Below, piece by piece: positions 28,896 to 37,904 of a stretch of 64,000 nt of DNA. The notes under the pieces are model-generated. The model was not told the origin of the DNA, searched no databases, and saw only the letters and a list, made by a program, of their open reading frames with translations. Position 1 is the stretch's first letter; each line of letters begins with the position of its first letter. This stretch comes from Pseudomonas shirazensis (GTDB lineage Bacteria > Pseudomonadota > Gammaproteobacteria > Pseudomonadales > Pseudomonadaceae), in the NCBI RefSeq assembly GCF_014268785.2, contig NZ_JABWRD020000001.1:1749001-1813000 (forward strand), given 5' to 3'. A program made the position numbers and the translations under genes.

Positions 28896-30686
28896 TCAGC
28901 CACAACGCGCCCGCGCCGGACACTGCACCTTATGCAGGTTCAACGCGGTGTTGATGATGCCGATATGGCTGAATGCCTGCGGGAAGTTGCCGAGCATACG
29001 CTGCCCGGTTGGGTCGTATTGCTCGGCCAGCAAGCCAAGGTCGTTGCATAGCCCGAGCAAGCGCTGATACAGCGCGTCGGCCTGCTCGTGGCGACCCTGC
29101 AGCACATACACGTCAGCCAACCAGAACGAACATACCAGGAACGTCCCCTCCCCCGACGACAGCCCATCGCCGCAACTGTCACTGTCGTAACGCAGCAACA
29201 AGCCGTTCTTCTGCAGCCGGCTTTCGATCTGCTCCAGGGTGCGGACAAAACGTGGATCGTCGGCTGGCAAGAATCCGGTCAGGGCAATCTGCAGCAGGCT
29301 GGCGTCCATTTCGCTGGAGCCGTAGGCTTGGACGAAATGCTCACCGCTTGGGTCGAGCCCCTTGGTACAGACTTCGCGGTGAATCTCGTCCGCCACCCGA
29401 CGGTAATGCTTGCTGCGATCAAGCTCCTCTTCGGTGGTTTCCGCCAGGCTCGCGGCACGGTCAAAAGCGACCCAGGCCATGACCTTGGAATGCACGAAGT
29501 GCTGGGGGCCGCCGCGCACTTCCCAGATACCTTCGTCCGGCTCGCGCCAGATGCTCTCCACATAGGGCAGGATCAACCGCGCAATGGCCGCGCTGCGGGG
29601 ATGGCGCGGCAGGCCGCCCTTGATCGCCTGGGTCATGGCATCGGCAACTTCGCCGTAAATATCCAGCTGATGCTGCCCGGCCGCAGCGTTGCCGACCCGT
29701 ACCGGCTGAGAGTGCTCATAGCCCGCCAGCCACGGCAGGTCGTACTCCTGCAGATCGCGCTCACCGGCCAGGCCGTACATGATCTGCATCTGCTCAGGGT
29801 TGCCCGCCACCGAACGCAGCAGCCATTCGCGCCAGGCTTGCGCCTCGTCGAAGTAGCCCAGGTTCATGAATGCCAGCAAGGTCATGGTCGCATCGCGCAG
29901 CCAGCAATATCGGTAGTCCCAGTTACGCTCACCGCCGACCCGTTCTGGCAGCGAGGTGGTCACCGCCGCGACGATGCCGCCAGTTGGAGCATAGGTCATC
30001 GCTTTGAGCGTGATCAGTGAACGCCTCACCTGAGCGCTATAGCGGCCAACGTCGGGGCAGCGGCCGGCAAAGGTCTGCCACTCGTTGAGGGTATGGACAA
30101 ATGCCTCGTCCAGGTCGCAGTCGGGCTGCACCGGCAGATGCGAAGGCTGATGGCGCAGGCTGAACACCTGGCGCTCGCCGGCAGCTACGCGAAAGCGCAC
30201 ACCGGTATGGTGGTCCCAGGCATGGGTGGCGACGCTGCTGGAAAGAATCAGGCGGTCGGGCCCAGCCACCGCGCTGAGGGTCAGCAGGTCGATCTTTTCC
30301 ACCCAGGGCACGCTGCGGCCGTAATCAAAACGCAGCACCAGGTCCATCTCGAAGCTGGTCTCGCCAGCAAGCCCCTCGACGATGCGAATCACTGAGTTGG
30401 TGTCACACAGCGGCATCAAATCAAGCACCCGCGCCCGACCGCTGGCGGTGCTGTACACCGTCTCCAGAATCAGGCTGTCTTCGAGGTACTGGCGCGTGCT
30501 GCTCTCAACCGGATCGGAGGGCGCCAGGCGCCAGCGGCCGTTCTCTTCGTTGCCGAGCAAGGCGGCAAACACCGCCGGGGCGTCGAAGCGCGGCAGGCAT
30601 AGCCAGTCGATCGAACCGTCGCGGCTGACCAGGGCGGCGCTACGGCAGTTGCCGAGCAGAGCGTAGTCTTCGATCGGGGCTGGCAT
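28896..30686 (-). CDS. Glycoside hydrolase family 15 protein (glucoamylase/trehalase type)
   Basis: A 596-residue GH15 protein without a signal peptide, so cytoplasmic. The N-terminal beta-sandwich carries IEDYALLGNCRSAALVSRDG and SIDWLCLPRFDAPAVFA, and the (alpha/alpha)6 barrel carries NWDYRYCWLRDATMTLLAF, WEVRGGPQHFVHSKVMAW (catalytic-acid region) and SSGEGTFLVCSFWLADVY (catalytic-base region). Bacterial relatives release glucose from alpha-glucans or act as trehalases. It is last in a gnd-zwf-GH15 operon, after a 72-base gap, and has AAGGAG upstream. Glucose released here could feed the pentose-phosphate enzymes encoded in the same operon. Confidence 0.88.
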   Translation of the reverse strand: MPAPIEDYALLGNCRSAALVSRDGSIDWLCLPRFDAPAVFAALLGNEENGRWRLAPSDPVESSTRQYLEDSLILETVYSTASGRARVLDLMPLCDTNSVIRIVEGLAGETSFEMDLVLRFDYGRSVPWVEKIDLLTLSAVAGPDRLILSSSVATHAWDHHTGVRFRVAAGERQVFSLRHQPSHLPVQPDCDLDEAFVHTLNEWQTFAGRCPDVGRYSAQVRRSLITLKAMTYAPTGGIVAAVTTSLPERVGGERNWDYRYCWLRDATMTLLAFMNLGYFDEAQAWREWLLRSVAGNPEQMQIMYGLAGERDLQEYDLPWLAGYEHSQPVRVGNAAAGQHQLDIYGEVADAMTQAIKGGLPRHPRSAAIARLILPYVESIWREPDEGIWEVRGGPQHFVHSKVMAWVAFDRAASLAETTEEELDRSKHYRRVADEIHREVCTKGLDPSGEHFVQAYGSSEMDASLLQIALTGFLPADDPRFVRTLEQIESRLQKNGLLLRYDSDSCGDGLSSGEGTFLVCSFWLADVYVLQGRHEQADALYQRLLGLCNDLGLLAEQYDPTGQRMLGNFPQAFSHIGIINTALNLHKVQCPARARCG

Positions 30687-30758
30687 TGAAACTCCTTGGC
30701 ATGGGTTGAACAGGTTGGGCGGGTTAAATCACCGAAAAGCTCTACCGACCCGGCAACA

Positions 30759-32255
30759 TCAGCCCAGGCTATGCCACTCACGCTTGTCACGGCTGAGCAG
30801 CTCGTTGCCCGCTTCCGGGCCATCCTCGCCGGCGGGGTATTCATGCACCTTGCTCTCGCTGGCCCAGGCATCGAGAAACGGCTGTACGGCACGCCAGCCG
30901 TTTTCGATGTTGTCAGCGCGCTGGAACAGCGTCTGGTCACCGGTCAGGCAGTCGTAGATCAAGGTCTCGTAGCCGGTGGCCGGCGGCATCTTGAAAAAGT
31001 CCTTGTAGGCAAATCCGAGCTCGACATTCTCCATGATCATCTCCGGCCCCGGGCGCTTGGCCTGCAGGTCGAACCACATACCTTCATTGGGCTGGATCTG
31101 GATTTTCAGGTAGTTGGGCTTGGGTCGCTCCAGCTCCGATTCACGAAACTGGGCGTACGGCGCTGGCTTGAAGCAGATGGCGATCTCGGTGTCACGCACA
31201 CTCATGCGCTTGCCGGTACGCAGGTAAAAAGGCACCCCAGCCCAACGCCAGTTGTCGATCATCACCTTCAAGGCAACGTAGGTTTCGGTCTGGCTGTCGG
31301 GGGCTACGTTGGCTTCTTCGCGGTATCCCGGCACGCGCTTGCGGCCCTGCTTGCCGACGCTGTACTGGCCACGCACCGAGTTTTTCAGGGCCATCTTGGT
31401 CGACCAAGGGCGGATGGCGCCGATCACCTTGGCCTTCTCGCCGCGCACCGCATCGGCGCCGAATGCAGCTGGTGGCTCCATGGCGACCATGGCCAACAGC
31501 TGGAACAGGTGATTGGGGACCATGTCGCGCAACGCGCCGGTGTTGTCATAGAACGCGCCACGGGTCTCGACGCCGACGGTCTCGGCAGCGGTGATCTGCA
31601 CGTGGTCGATGTAGTGATTGTTCCAGAACGATTCGAACAGGCCATTGGAGAAGCGGCTGACCAGGATGTTCTGTACGGTCTCTTTGCCCAGATAATGGTC
31701 GATGCGGTAGATCTGTCGTTCATGCATGACCTTGAGCAGGCAGGCGTTGAGCGCCTCGGCGCTGGCCAGGTCAGTGCCAAACGGTTTTTCGATCACCACC
31801 CGGCGGAAACCCCCAGCCGACTCATCGAGCAAGCCCGCCTCGCCCAGCCGCTGCGCGACCTCAGGGAAGAATCGCGGCGACGTGGCCAGATAGAAGATGG
31901 CGTTGCCATGGCGGGTGCCCTCGACGCGCTTGGCCAGGGCCTGATAAGTGGCCGGGTCGAGGAAATCACCGGTCTGGTAATCCAGCCGCTTGGCCAGCCG
32001 CGCCCAGACCTTTTCATCGAGGTTCTTGGTCGCGCCCTGCTCGCGGTTGGCCATGAAACTGTGCAGGCGCTCGGCAAACTCCTCTGAGCTGGCGGCGTTG
32101 TGGTCAACGCCGACGATACGCAAATTGCGATCGAGCAGGCCGTCGCGGCTGAGGTTGTACAGCGCCGGCATCAGCAGGCGCTTGACCAGATCACCGCTGG
32201 CGCCGAACAGGAACAACGTGCACGGCGGTGCTGCGGGTATCTTCGCTTGGCTCAT
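30759..32255 (-). CDS. zwf: Glucose-6-phosphate 1-dehydrogenase
   Basis: A 498-residue glucose-6-phosphate dehydrogenase, which makes 6-phosphogluconolactone and NAD(P)H. The nucleotide-binding [18 protein letters not shown] opens the protein, [13 protein letters not shown] holds the catalytic histidine and substrate-binding lysine, and [19 protein letters not shown] is a family motif. The length is normal. The start overlaps the end of the upstream 6-phosphogluconate dehydrogenase gene by 4 bases (ATGA), so translation is coupled. This is probably one of several Zwf isozymes in the species, as it lies apart from the usual edd-zwf-pgl cluster. Confidence 0.95.
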   Translation of the reverse strand: MSQAKIPAAPPCTLFLFGASGDLVKRLLMPALYNLSRDGLLDRNLRIVGVDHNAASSEEFAERLHSFMANREQGATKNLDEKVWARLAKRLDYQTGDFLDPATYQALAKRVEGTRHGNAIFYLATSPRFFPEVAQRLGEAGLLDESAGGFRRVVIEKPFGTDLASAEALNACLLKVMHERQIYRIDHYLGKETVQNILVSRFSNGLFESFWNNHYIDHVQITAAETVGVETRGAFYDNTGALRDMVPNHLFQLLAMVAMEPPAAFGADAVRGEKAKVIGAIRPWSTKMALKNSVRGQYSVGKQGRKRVPGYREEANVAPDSQTETYVALKVMIDNWRWAGVPFYLRTGKRMSVRDTEIAICFKPAPYAQFRESELERPKPNYLKIQIQPNEGMWFDLQAKRPGPEMIMENVELGFAYKDFFKMPPATGYETLIYDCLTGDQTLFQRADNIENGWRAVQPFLDAWASESKVHEYPAGEDGPEAGNELLSRDKREWHSLG

Positions 32256-33235
32256 GGGCGCTTGTTCTCGACATGCCCGCCAAAGCCCAGGCGCATGGCC
32301 GACAGGACCTTGTCGCCGAAGGTGCCCTGCTGCTGGCGTGAACGGAAGCGGGCAAACAGCGCGCTGGACAAAACCGGGACCGGCACGGCCTGCTCGACGG
32401 CAGCGTCGATGGTCCAGCGGCCTTCACCACTGTCCGACACCGAACCACTGAACTGAGCCAAGGCCGGGTCGGCGACCAGCGCGTCGGCGGTCAGGTCGAG
32501 CAGCCACGAGGTGACCACGCTACCACGGCGCCAGACTTCGGCGATTTCTGCCACGTTCAAGTCAAAGCGCTGGGCCTCGGGCAATTCATCACTGCCCTTG
32601 CTGCGCAGCAGGTCGAAGCCTTCGGCATAGGCCTGCATCAAGCCGTACTCGATGCCGTTGTGGATCATCTTCACGTAGTGGCCGGAGCCTGCCGGGCCGG
32701 CATGGATGTAACCGTGCTCGGCACGTGCGTGCGCACCTTCGCGGCCCTGGGTGCGCGGGATCTCGCCAACACCCGGGGCCAGTGCGCTGAACAGCGGCTC
32801 CAGGCGCTCAAATACGTCTTTCTCGCCGCCAATCATCATGCAATAGCCGCGCTCCAGGCCCCAGACGCCGCCGGAGGTACCGACATCCAGATAATGCAGG
32901 CCACGCTGGGACAGCTCGGCCGCGCGGCGCATGTCGTCCTTGTAGAAGGTGTTGCCGCCGTCGATGATCGCATCGCCTGGTTCGAGCAGGTCGGCCAGCT
33001 GGCGGATGGTCTGCTCGGTCGGCTCGCCGGCTGGCAGCATCACCCACACGGCGCGCGGTGCTTTCATTTTTTGAATCATTGCTCCCAGGTCGTGGGCACC
33101 CTGGGCGCCTTCATTTTCCAGGGCGGTGACCGCGTCGCGGTTGCGGTCATGGACCACGGTACGATGCCCGGCACGCATCAGCCGTCTTGCAATATTGCCG
33201 CCCATGCGGCCCAGCCCGACGATTCCCAGTTGCAT
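32252..33235 (-). CDS. gnd: 6-phosphogluconate dehydrogenase (decarboxylating), short GntZ/YqeC type
   Basis: A 327-residue short-form 6-phosphogluconate dehydrogenase, which makes ribulose-5-phosphate and CO2; the short form usually prefers NAD+. The N-terminal [20 protein letters not shown] is the nucleotide-binding fold, [20 protein letters not shown] is the catalytic signature, and [20 protein letters not shown] is the 6PGDH motif. The gene ends inside the zwf start (4-base overlap). It heads a three-gene minus-strand operon and is divergent from the 55-residue ORF at 33434. Confidence 0.94.
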   Translation of the reverse strand: MQLGIVGLGRMGGNIARRLMRAGHRTVVHDRNRDAVTALENEGAQGAHDLGAMIQKMKAPRAVWVMLPAGEPTEQTIRQLADLLEPGDAIIDGGNTFYKDDMRRAAELSQRGLHYLDVGTSGGVWGLERGYCMMIGGEKDVFERLEPLFSALAPGVGEIPRTQGREGAHARAEHGYIHAGPAGSGHYVKMIHNGIEYGLMQAYAEGFDLLRSKGSDELPEAQRFDLNVAEIAEVWRRGSVVTSWLLDLTADALVADPALAQFSGSVSDSGEGRWTIDAAVEQAVPVPVLSSALFARFRSRQQQGTFGDKVLSAMRLGFGGHVENKRP

Positions 33236-33433
33236 GTGGCGTCGCTCCCCTCAGAAATAAATGACAAGGCGGTTCAGGTTTTCAGATTAGTCCAGCTCAT
33301 CGGCAAAGGGTTCAGCGACGAACGGCCTGACCACCATAAACAAAAAAGTTCCCAAGCTCGCAGAAAGAATTCAGAATGCGCGCCGTATGAGCGGCTACGC
33401 TTAGAATGTCACTAGCCAATTGCGAGGTGTGCA

Positions 33434-33601
33434 ATGGGTACCTTGATGCAAAACACTCCTGTCCAGACCCTTTTTGTTTCCGTTCGCCGTGATGAACTGC
33501 GTCGTCTGAAGGAAGAGCGTGACCTGCTGTTGCAACAGGTCGCGCAGTTGAGCCTGCAGCTTGAGCAGGGCAAAAACAGCGAAAAGTCGCTCATTAGCTG
33601 A
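33434..33601 (+). CDS. Small coiled-coil protein of 55 residues, unknown function
   Basis: An ATG with GAGG six bases upstream opens a 55-codon frame ending at TGA: MGTLMQNTPVQTLFVSVRRD..., then ELRRLKEERDLLLQQVAQLS with leucines in heptad-like spacing, then LQLEQGKNSEKSLIS. The predicted leucine-zipper-like helix of about 30 residues suggests a small dimeric protein. It does not match a family I can name. It lies between the divergent gnd operon and an exported NTF2-like gene. The strong ribosome-binding site is the main support for it being real. Confidence 0.65.
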   Translation: MGTLMQNTPVQTLFVSVRRDELRRLKEERDLLLQQVAQLSLQLEQGKNSEKSLIS

Positions 33602-33691
33602 GACCCTTTACCTACATTTATCGCACGTAGTTGTTTCTACCTTGGATGCTTTGCAGGCCCACCCGGCGGCCTGCTTCCAAGGAGTTTCAAC

Positions 33692-34147
33692 ATGAACCGC
33701 CCCTGCCTTTACCTATCTGTAGCTTTCCTGTGCCTGCCTGCGTACGCGACTGCGGTAACCAAAGAGTGCCAGCCAGTTGCCGACGATGACGTGCTGTCAC
33801 TGTTCAGCCAATGGAATGCAAGCTTGCAGAGCGGTGATCCCACGGCCGTGGCCAGGCTGTATACAGCAGACGCGCTGTTGCTACCCACGGTGTCCAGTCT
33901 GCCGCGGCTGAGCACTGCCGAGCGTGTTGACTACTTCAAGCATTTCCTTGCTGACCGCCCATCCGGCACGCTCGATAGTCACCATGTCAGCATCGGTTGC
34001 AACCAGGCGTCACTGGCCGGGCTGTACACATTCGATTTTGCGGCGACCGGCAAGCAAGTGGCCGCTCGATATACCTTTACCTACAACTGGACCGGCAGCG
34101 AGTGGCTGATCAGCCATCATCATTCCTCGCTGCTGCCTGCTGGCTGA
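33692..34147 (+). CDS. Exported SnoaL/NTF2-like protein
   Basis: A 151-residue protein with the signal peptide MNRPCLYLSVAFLCLPAYATA, followed by a domain of the SnoaL/DUF4440 (SgcJ/EcaC) NTF2-like type: LFSQWNASLQSGDPTAVARL, YTADALLLPTVSS and YTFTYNWTGSEWLISHHHSS. NTF2-like proteins bind small hydrophobic ligands or act as simple enzymes, and no substrate can be assigned. AAGGAG lies eight bases before the ATG. It probably has its own promoter downstream of the coiled-coil gene; a small hairpin GCAGGCC/GGCCTGC lies between them. Confidence 0.78.
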   Translation: MNRPCLYLSVAFLCLPAYATAVTKECQPVADDDVLSLFSQWNASLQSGDPTAVARLYTADALLLPTVSSLPRLSTAERVDYFKHFLADRPSGTLDSHHVSIGCNQASLAGLYTFDFAATGKQVAARYTFTYNWTGSEWLISHHHSSLLPAG

Positions 34148-34214
34148 AGCTTGCGCCAGGCTTAGCAGGGCACGGCAGGCGGCGCCAAAAGAGCTTCGCA
34201 GCAGACAATAAATA

Positions 34215-34267
34215 AGTTGAATTGGGAACCATTCGCTTTTATCTTGCGCCCGGTCCTCAATTCAACT
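34215..34267. promoter_or_regulatory. 16-bp inverted repeat in the leader of the ECF sigma gene
   Basis: AGTTGAATTGGGAACC (34215-34230) and GGTCCTCAATTCAACT (34252-34267) are inverted repeats matching at 14 of 16 positions, with a perfect 10-bp outer part. The spacer is 21 bases, and the repeat ends 24 bases before the sigma-factor ATG. It could be an operator or an RNA hairpin. The GGAACC in the left arm resembles an ECF -35 element, but no matching -10 was found. Confidence 0.55.
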
Positions 34268-34291
34268 GTGCCTGTCTGCCAGGGGCGTCGC

Positions 34292-34810
34292 ATGTCGCTG
34301 CATGAAACAGATTCGATCATCCCTCTTGAGGTTCTCTACGGCACCCAGCGCAGCTGGCTACAGGCATGGCTGCGGCGTTCGCTGGGCTGCTCGCAGCAGG
34401 CTGCCGACCTGGCGCAGGACACGTTCGTGCGCTTGCTGGTGCGCAACCAGCCGATCAGCGACCGCGCCCCGCGGGCGTTGCTGGCGCGCATCGCCCGCGG
34501 CCTGGTGATCGATCACTGGCGCCGCGATGCACTGGAACGCGCCTACCTTGAGACCCTGGCCCTGCAGCCAGAGGCCAGTTTTCCATCCCCTGCAGTACGC
34601 CATGAGGCGCTGCAATGTCTGGAGCGCATCGCGCAAATGCTCGACGGTCTCAAGCCGGCCGTGCGTGAGGCATTCCTGCTTTACCAACTGAGCGGCCTGA
34701 CCCACGTGCAAGTGGCCGAGCAGTTAGGTATTTCCAGCCGCACGGCCGAGCGACACGTAGCCAGCGCCCTGCTCCACTGCTATCGGGTGTGCTTCGAGGA
34801 TGCCCTGTGA
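34292..34810 (+). CDS. ECF sigma factor, FecI-like
   Basis: A 172-residue ECF sigma factor of the iron-starvation (FecI) type. Region 2 has QQAADLAQDTFVRLLVRNQP and ALLARIARGLVIDHWRRDAL, and region 4 has LSGLTHVQVAEQLGISSRTA followed by ERHVASALLHC. The gene is read from ATG 34292 with AGGGG upstream; the open frame from 34217 would add 25 residues unlike any ECF protein. Its stop overlaps the FecR-like gene by 4 bases (GTGA). It probably activates the TonB receptor gene at 37905, now separated by an insertion sequence. Confidence 0.9.
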   Translation: MSLHETDSIIPLEVLYGTQRSWLQAWLRRSLGCSQQAADLAQDTFVRLLVRNQPISDRAPRALLARIARGLVIDHWRRDALERAYLETLALQPEASFPSPAVRHEALQCLERIAQMLDGLKPAVREAFLLYQLSGLTHVQVAEQLGISSRTAERHVASALLHCYRVCFEDAL

Positions 34811-35733
34811 GCGCGAGCGCGGAGCGGTTGCCGGAGGCGATCGTGTGCAAGGCCATCGAGTGGCAAATGCGCCTGCGCGATCAGCCGCACCACCCCGAGT
34901 TGCAGGCGCAGCTAATGGCCTGGCGGCAGCGCGATGGCCGGCATGAGTTGGCCTGGCTGCGCTTGGGCCAGTTGGCTGGTCAGTTTGACCCCGGGCGGTT
35001 ACCGGATGCAGCGCAGACCTCGGCCGTGTTACGCCGGGCCGAGGTTGATGTGGGTCGACGGCGGATGCTGTCCTTGCTTGGGGTGGGTTTGGCGGTTGGC
35101 AGTGGCGCGTTGCTGTTGAGCCATACCGCACCTGGCTGGCGGAGTGACTTTGCCACGGCTACCGGGGAGCGTCGGCGGGTGCCGTTGGCCGCTGGTGGTG
35201 AGGTGCTGTTGAACACCGACAGTGCAGTGGATATCGAGGCTGGGCGGATGGTGCTGCGTTCGGGTGAAGTGTTGCTGGATGGGCCGAGCTGGGTTGCCGG
35301 TTGCCGCTTCGCCAGTTGTGAAGGGCGCGGAGCGCGTGCGGTGGTGCGGGAGCGGGCTGGGTTCACTGAGGTGCATGTGGCGCGGGGACAAGTGTTGGTG
35401 CACGCGGCTGGCGGGATGCAGCAGTTGGCTGCAGGGGATGGGGTGGCGGTAGATGGCGGAGGGATCAAGCCGTTGGTAGGCGTGGGGATCGATCCGTTTG
35501 GTTGGAGTCGGGGGGTGTTGGTTGCCAGTGATGTGGGGCTTGGGGAGTTTTTGGCCGAGGCTGGGCGGTATCGGGCTGGGTGGCTTGGGTGTGATGCAGG
35601 GGTTGCCGGGCTGCGATTGAGTGGGGTGTTTCGTTTGGATGACCCTGAGGGGTTGTTGGGCAATATCGAGCGGTTGTTGCCGGTCAGGGTGGTGGAGCGG
35701 ACGCGGTGGTGGGTTCGGGTTGTGGCGGTTTGA
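34807..35733 (+). CDS. FecR-like anti-sigma regulator
   Basis: A 308-residue FecR-type inner-membrane signal protein. The N-terminal cytoplasmic part (AIVCKAIEWQMRLRDQPHHP and MAWRQRDGRHELAWLRLGQL) is the DUF4880-type sigma-binding region. A membrane segment follows RRR at about residues 87-105, then the periplasmic FecR domain (TATGERRRVPLAAGGEVLLN and the following strands). The GTG start lies inside the sigma stop. From about 35050 the sense strand is remarkably rich in G and T (29 G and 8 C in 35461-35520), unlike most neighbouring genes. Confidence 0.88.
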   Translation: MSASAERLPEAIVCKAIEWQMRLRDQPHHPELQAQLMAWRQRDGRHELAWLRLGQLAGQFDPGRLPDAAQTSAVLRRAEVDVGRRRMLSLLGVGLAVGSGALLLSHTAPGWRSDFATATGERRRVPLAAGGEVLLNTDSAVDIEAGRMVLRSGEVLLDGPSWVAGCRFASCEGRGARAVVRERAGFTEVHVARGQVLVHAAGGMQQLAAGDGVAVDGGGIKPLVGVGIDPFGWSRGVLVASDVGLGEFLAEAGRYRAGWLGCDAGVAGLRLSGVFRLDDPEGLLGNIERLLPVRVVERTRWWVRVVAV

Positions 35734-35756
35734 TCTGTGGTCTGCTGCTTGTTTTG

Positions 35757-36407
35757 TGAGCTTATCCATTTTCTGTTGTGGCAGTGCGGGCCCCTTTCGC
35801 CCTTACGGCGAGTCACTTGCCCCAAAAAAGTAACCAAAAAAGGGCTCGCTCCCACATACGGCCCCTGCGCTGCGCTCCGGGGTCCCCTCACTCCGGCATA
35901 GCTCCCGGGAGGACCGCGCTGTACGGCCCATCCTGGGCCGCAGCGCTTGCCGGCCATCCATGGCCGGCACCTCCCTTCGCAATGCCTGCGTTCGGCCTTC
36001 TGAGGTCGCTGGTAGATCAAGATCAAGATCAAGAGCACGCCTCGCTGCGCTGGCGCAGATCAAGGGCGGGACCGCAAAGCGGCCCCAGCATTTGACCTTC
36101 GCTTTTGATCTGCGCCAGCGCAGCGAGGCGTGCTCTTGATCTTCATCTTGCTCTTGATCCACCGGCGACTCAGGAGGCCGAGCGCAGGTCTTGCGAAGGG
36201 AGGTGACGGGCATGGATGCCCGGCAAGCGCTGCGGGCCAGGATGGCCCGTACAGCGCGGTCCTCCCGGGAGCAAGACCGAAGCGAGGGAACCCCGCAGCG
36301 CAGCGGAGGGGCCGGATGTGGAGCCAAGCATTTTTTTGGTTACTTTTTTGGGGCGTTTGCCAAAAAAGTGACTCGCCGTAAGGGCGAAAGGGGCCCTAAC
36401 AGCCACC
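35757..36407. repeat. Long imperfect palindrome (about 300-bp arms), right end split by an IS
   Basis: Two divergent copies of a roughly 300-base sequence face each other. The inner arms are perfect over 39 bp (36025-36063 and 36105-36143) with a 41-base centre. Farther out, CCCCTTTCGCCCTTACGGCG (left, 35791-35810) is answered by CGCCGTAAGGGCGAAAGGGG (right, near 36373-36392). The left arm includes GATCAA repeated three times. The outer part GAGCTTATCC...TTCTGTTGTGGC matches, in inverted form, the bases just right of the IS (37769-37797), so the palindrome once continued there. Similar sequences recur between Pseudomonas genes, as I recall. The ORFs inside are not credible. Confidence 0.85.
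36400..36407. repeat. Left target-site duplication of the IS
   Basis: CAGCCACC, identical to 37769-37776. An 8-bp duplication is typical for IS256-family insertions. Confidence 0.85.
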
Positions 36408-37768
36408 GGGGGTGTCAGAAATTTTGTGTTCGGGCATAACATGAGTAAGAGGTGCATGTATGCCAACCAAAAAGAAACCCCTGCGTGACCTACCAAAAAT
36501 CCCCAAGGAGCTGCTCGAGCAGTTCGGTGAAGGGCTGATGACCGCAGAGGCTATCGAAGACGCTTCTGCGGCCTTCAAGAAGGCTTTGATTGAGCGAGCA
36601 TTGAGTGCTGAGCTCGGTCACCACCTGGGGTATCCGCCGGGCGCGCAGCGCCCAGAGGATGAAACCAACCAGCGCAACGGCAAAACGGGCAAGACGGTTT
36701 TGACAGGGGATGGCCCGCTGCGGCTGGAGATTCCCCGTGATCGGGATGGCAGTTTTGCCCCCATTCTGATCCCCAAGCATGAGCGGCGTTACACCGGTTT
36801 TGATGACAAGATCATCGCCATGTATGCCCGAGGCATGACCGTTCGAGAAATCCGCGCTTTCCTCTCTGAGCAATACGGGACGGACGTTTCCCATGACTTC
36901 ATCAGCTCAGTCACTGACGAGGTGATGGAGGAAATTGGTGCGTGGCAACAGCGACCGCTTGAGCCGATGTACCCAGTCATTTTCTTCGATGCGCTGCGGG
37001 TCAAGATCCGCGAAGAAGGCCTTGTCCGCAACAAGGCGATTTACTTAGCGCTGGGTGTTTTACCCGATGGAACGCGCGATATTCTTGGCATCTGGATCGA
37101 AAACACTGAGGGTGCGAAGTTTTGGATGAAGGTATTCAACGACCTCAAGACCCGCGGCGTAGAAGACGTGCTGATAGCCGTTACCGACGGTCTCAAAGGC
37201 ATGCCAGAGGCGCTAAGTGCAGTGTTTCCGGCGACAACGCTGCAAACCTGCATCGTCCACTTGATCCGCAACAGCCTCGATTATGCGGCGTGGGATAAGC
37301 GCCGTGAGCTGGCCAAGGCGCTTAAACCGGTCTATCAGGCCATCACCGCAGAAGCGGCTGAGGAAGCACTGGGTGCCTTTGAAAATGGCCCTTGGGGAAA
37401 GCAGTACCCAGCGGTCGTGGCGGCCTGGAGACGAGCTTGGGATCGAGTGATCCCATTTTTTGTCTTCCCACCTGCCATTCGAAAAGTGATCTATACGACC
37501 AACGCTATCGAAAGCATCAACGCCCAGCTACGCAAGATCATCAAAACGCGAGGCCACTTCCCGACTGATGACGCAGCGACCAAGCTGATCTGGCTTGGGC
37601 TTCGCAACATTACGGCAAACTGGGGCTCGGCGGCGCATGATTGGAAAAATGCGATGAATCAATTTGCGATTCTGTACGGCGACCGATTTATCAGGCCGAC
37701 CTGGTAAAAGCCCGGCCTGCCCAGCGGCAGGCCATTACCGGCCCGCACACAAAAAATCTGACACTCTC
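36408..37768 (+). mobile_element. Complete IS256-family insertion sequence, 1361 bp
   Basis: The ends are inverted repeats of 28 bp matching at 23 positions: left 36408-36435 begins GGGGGTGTCAGAAATTTTGT and right 37741-37768, read inward, begins GAGAGTGTCAGATTTTTTGT. They are flanked by the 8-bp duplication CAGCCACC. It encodes one intact transposase with all three catalytic residues, so it could be active. It entered the outer arm of the palindrome between the FecR gene and the TonB receptor gene. Confidence 0.92.
36460..37707 (+). CDS. IS256-family (mutator-type) transposase
   Basis: A 415-residue DDE transposase of the IS256/Mutator type. The catalytic triad is in family context: Asp177 in VIFFDALRVKIREEG, Asp243 in AVTDGLKGMPEAL and Glu351 in YTTNAIESINAQLRK, which is the family signature. 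The N-terminus MPTKKKPLRDLPKIPKELLE and the motif MTVREIRAFLSEQYGTDVSH are also usual for the family. The frame is unbroken. The start ATG at 36460 has AGAGG upstream. It is transcribed in the same direction as the flanking regulatory and receptor genes. Confidence 0.96.
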   Translation: MPTKKKPLRDLPKIPKELLEQFGEGLMTAEAIEDASAAFKKALIERALSAELGHHLGYPPGAQRPEDETNQRNGKTGKTVLTGDGPLRLEIPRDRDGSFAPILIPKHERRYTGFDDKIIAMYARGMTVREIRAFLSEQYGTDVSHDFISSVTDEVMEEIGAWQQRPLEPMYPVIFFDALRVKIREEGLVRNKAIYLALGVLPDGTRDILGIWIENTEGAKFWMKVFNDLKTRGVEDVLIAVTDGLKGMPEALSAVFPATTLQTCIVHLIRNSLDYAAWDKRRELAKALKPVYQAITAEAAEEALGAFENGPWGKQYPAVVAAWRRAWDRVIPFFVFPPAIRKVIYTTNAIESINAQLRKIIKTRGHFPTDDAATKLIWLGLRNITANWGSAAHDWKNAMNQFAILYGDRFIRPTW

Positions 37769-37797
37769 CAGCCACCACAGAAAACGGATAAGCCCAC
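37769..37797. repeat. Right target duplication and outer end of the split palindrome
   Basis: CAGCCACC (37769-37776) is the second target copy. The following bases ACAGAAAACGGATAAGCCC are the inverted counterpart of the left outer palindrome end (GAGCTTATCCATTTTCTGT, starting 35757). This shows where the palindrome ended before the IS arrived. Confidence 0.8.
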
Positions 37798-37904
37798 AGA
37801 GCCAGAGGACAACCCACAAATAGCCGAAGCCGCCAGAAAAAAACTGTCGGACTTCCCCACCTCATCCGGTTAGCAGTGATATCCCCTCGAACGGACCCGC
37901 CCCA

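Noticed and set aside
34201..34267. Fur box upstream of the ECF sigma gene
   Set aside because: No stretch fits the 19-bp GATAATGATAATCATTATC pattern well; the AT-rich bases belong to the inverted repeat instead.
36015..36040. GATCAA tandem repeats as a CRISPR or minisatellite array
   Set aside because: Only three units without spacers, inside a palindrome arm; too short for either.
35785..36400. Several ORFs of 60-350 codons on both strands in the palindrome
   Set aside because: They appear in both arms by symmetry and have repetitive Arg/Pro/Ser-rich composition. Such frames commonly occur in this Pseudomonas repeat and are not credible genes.
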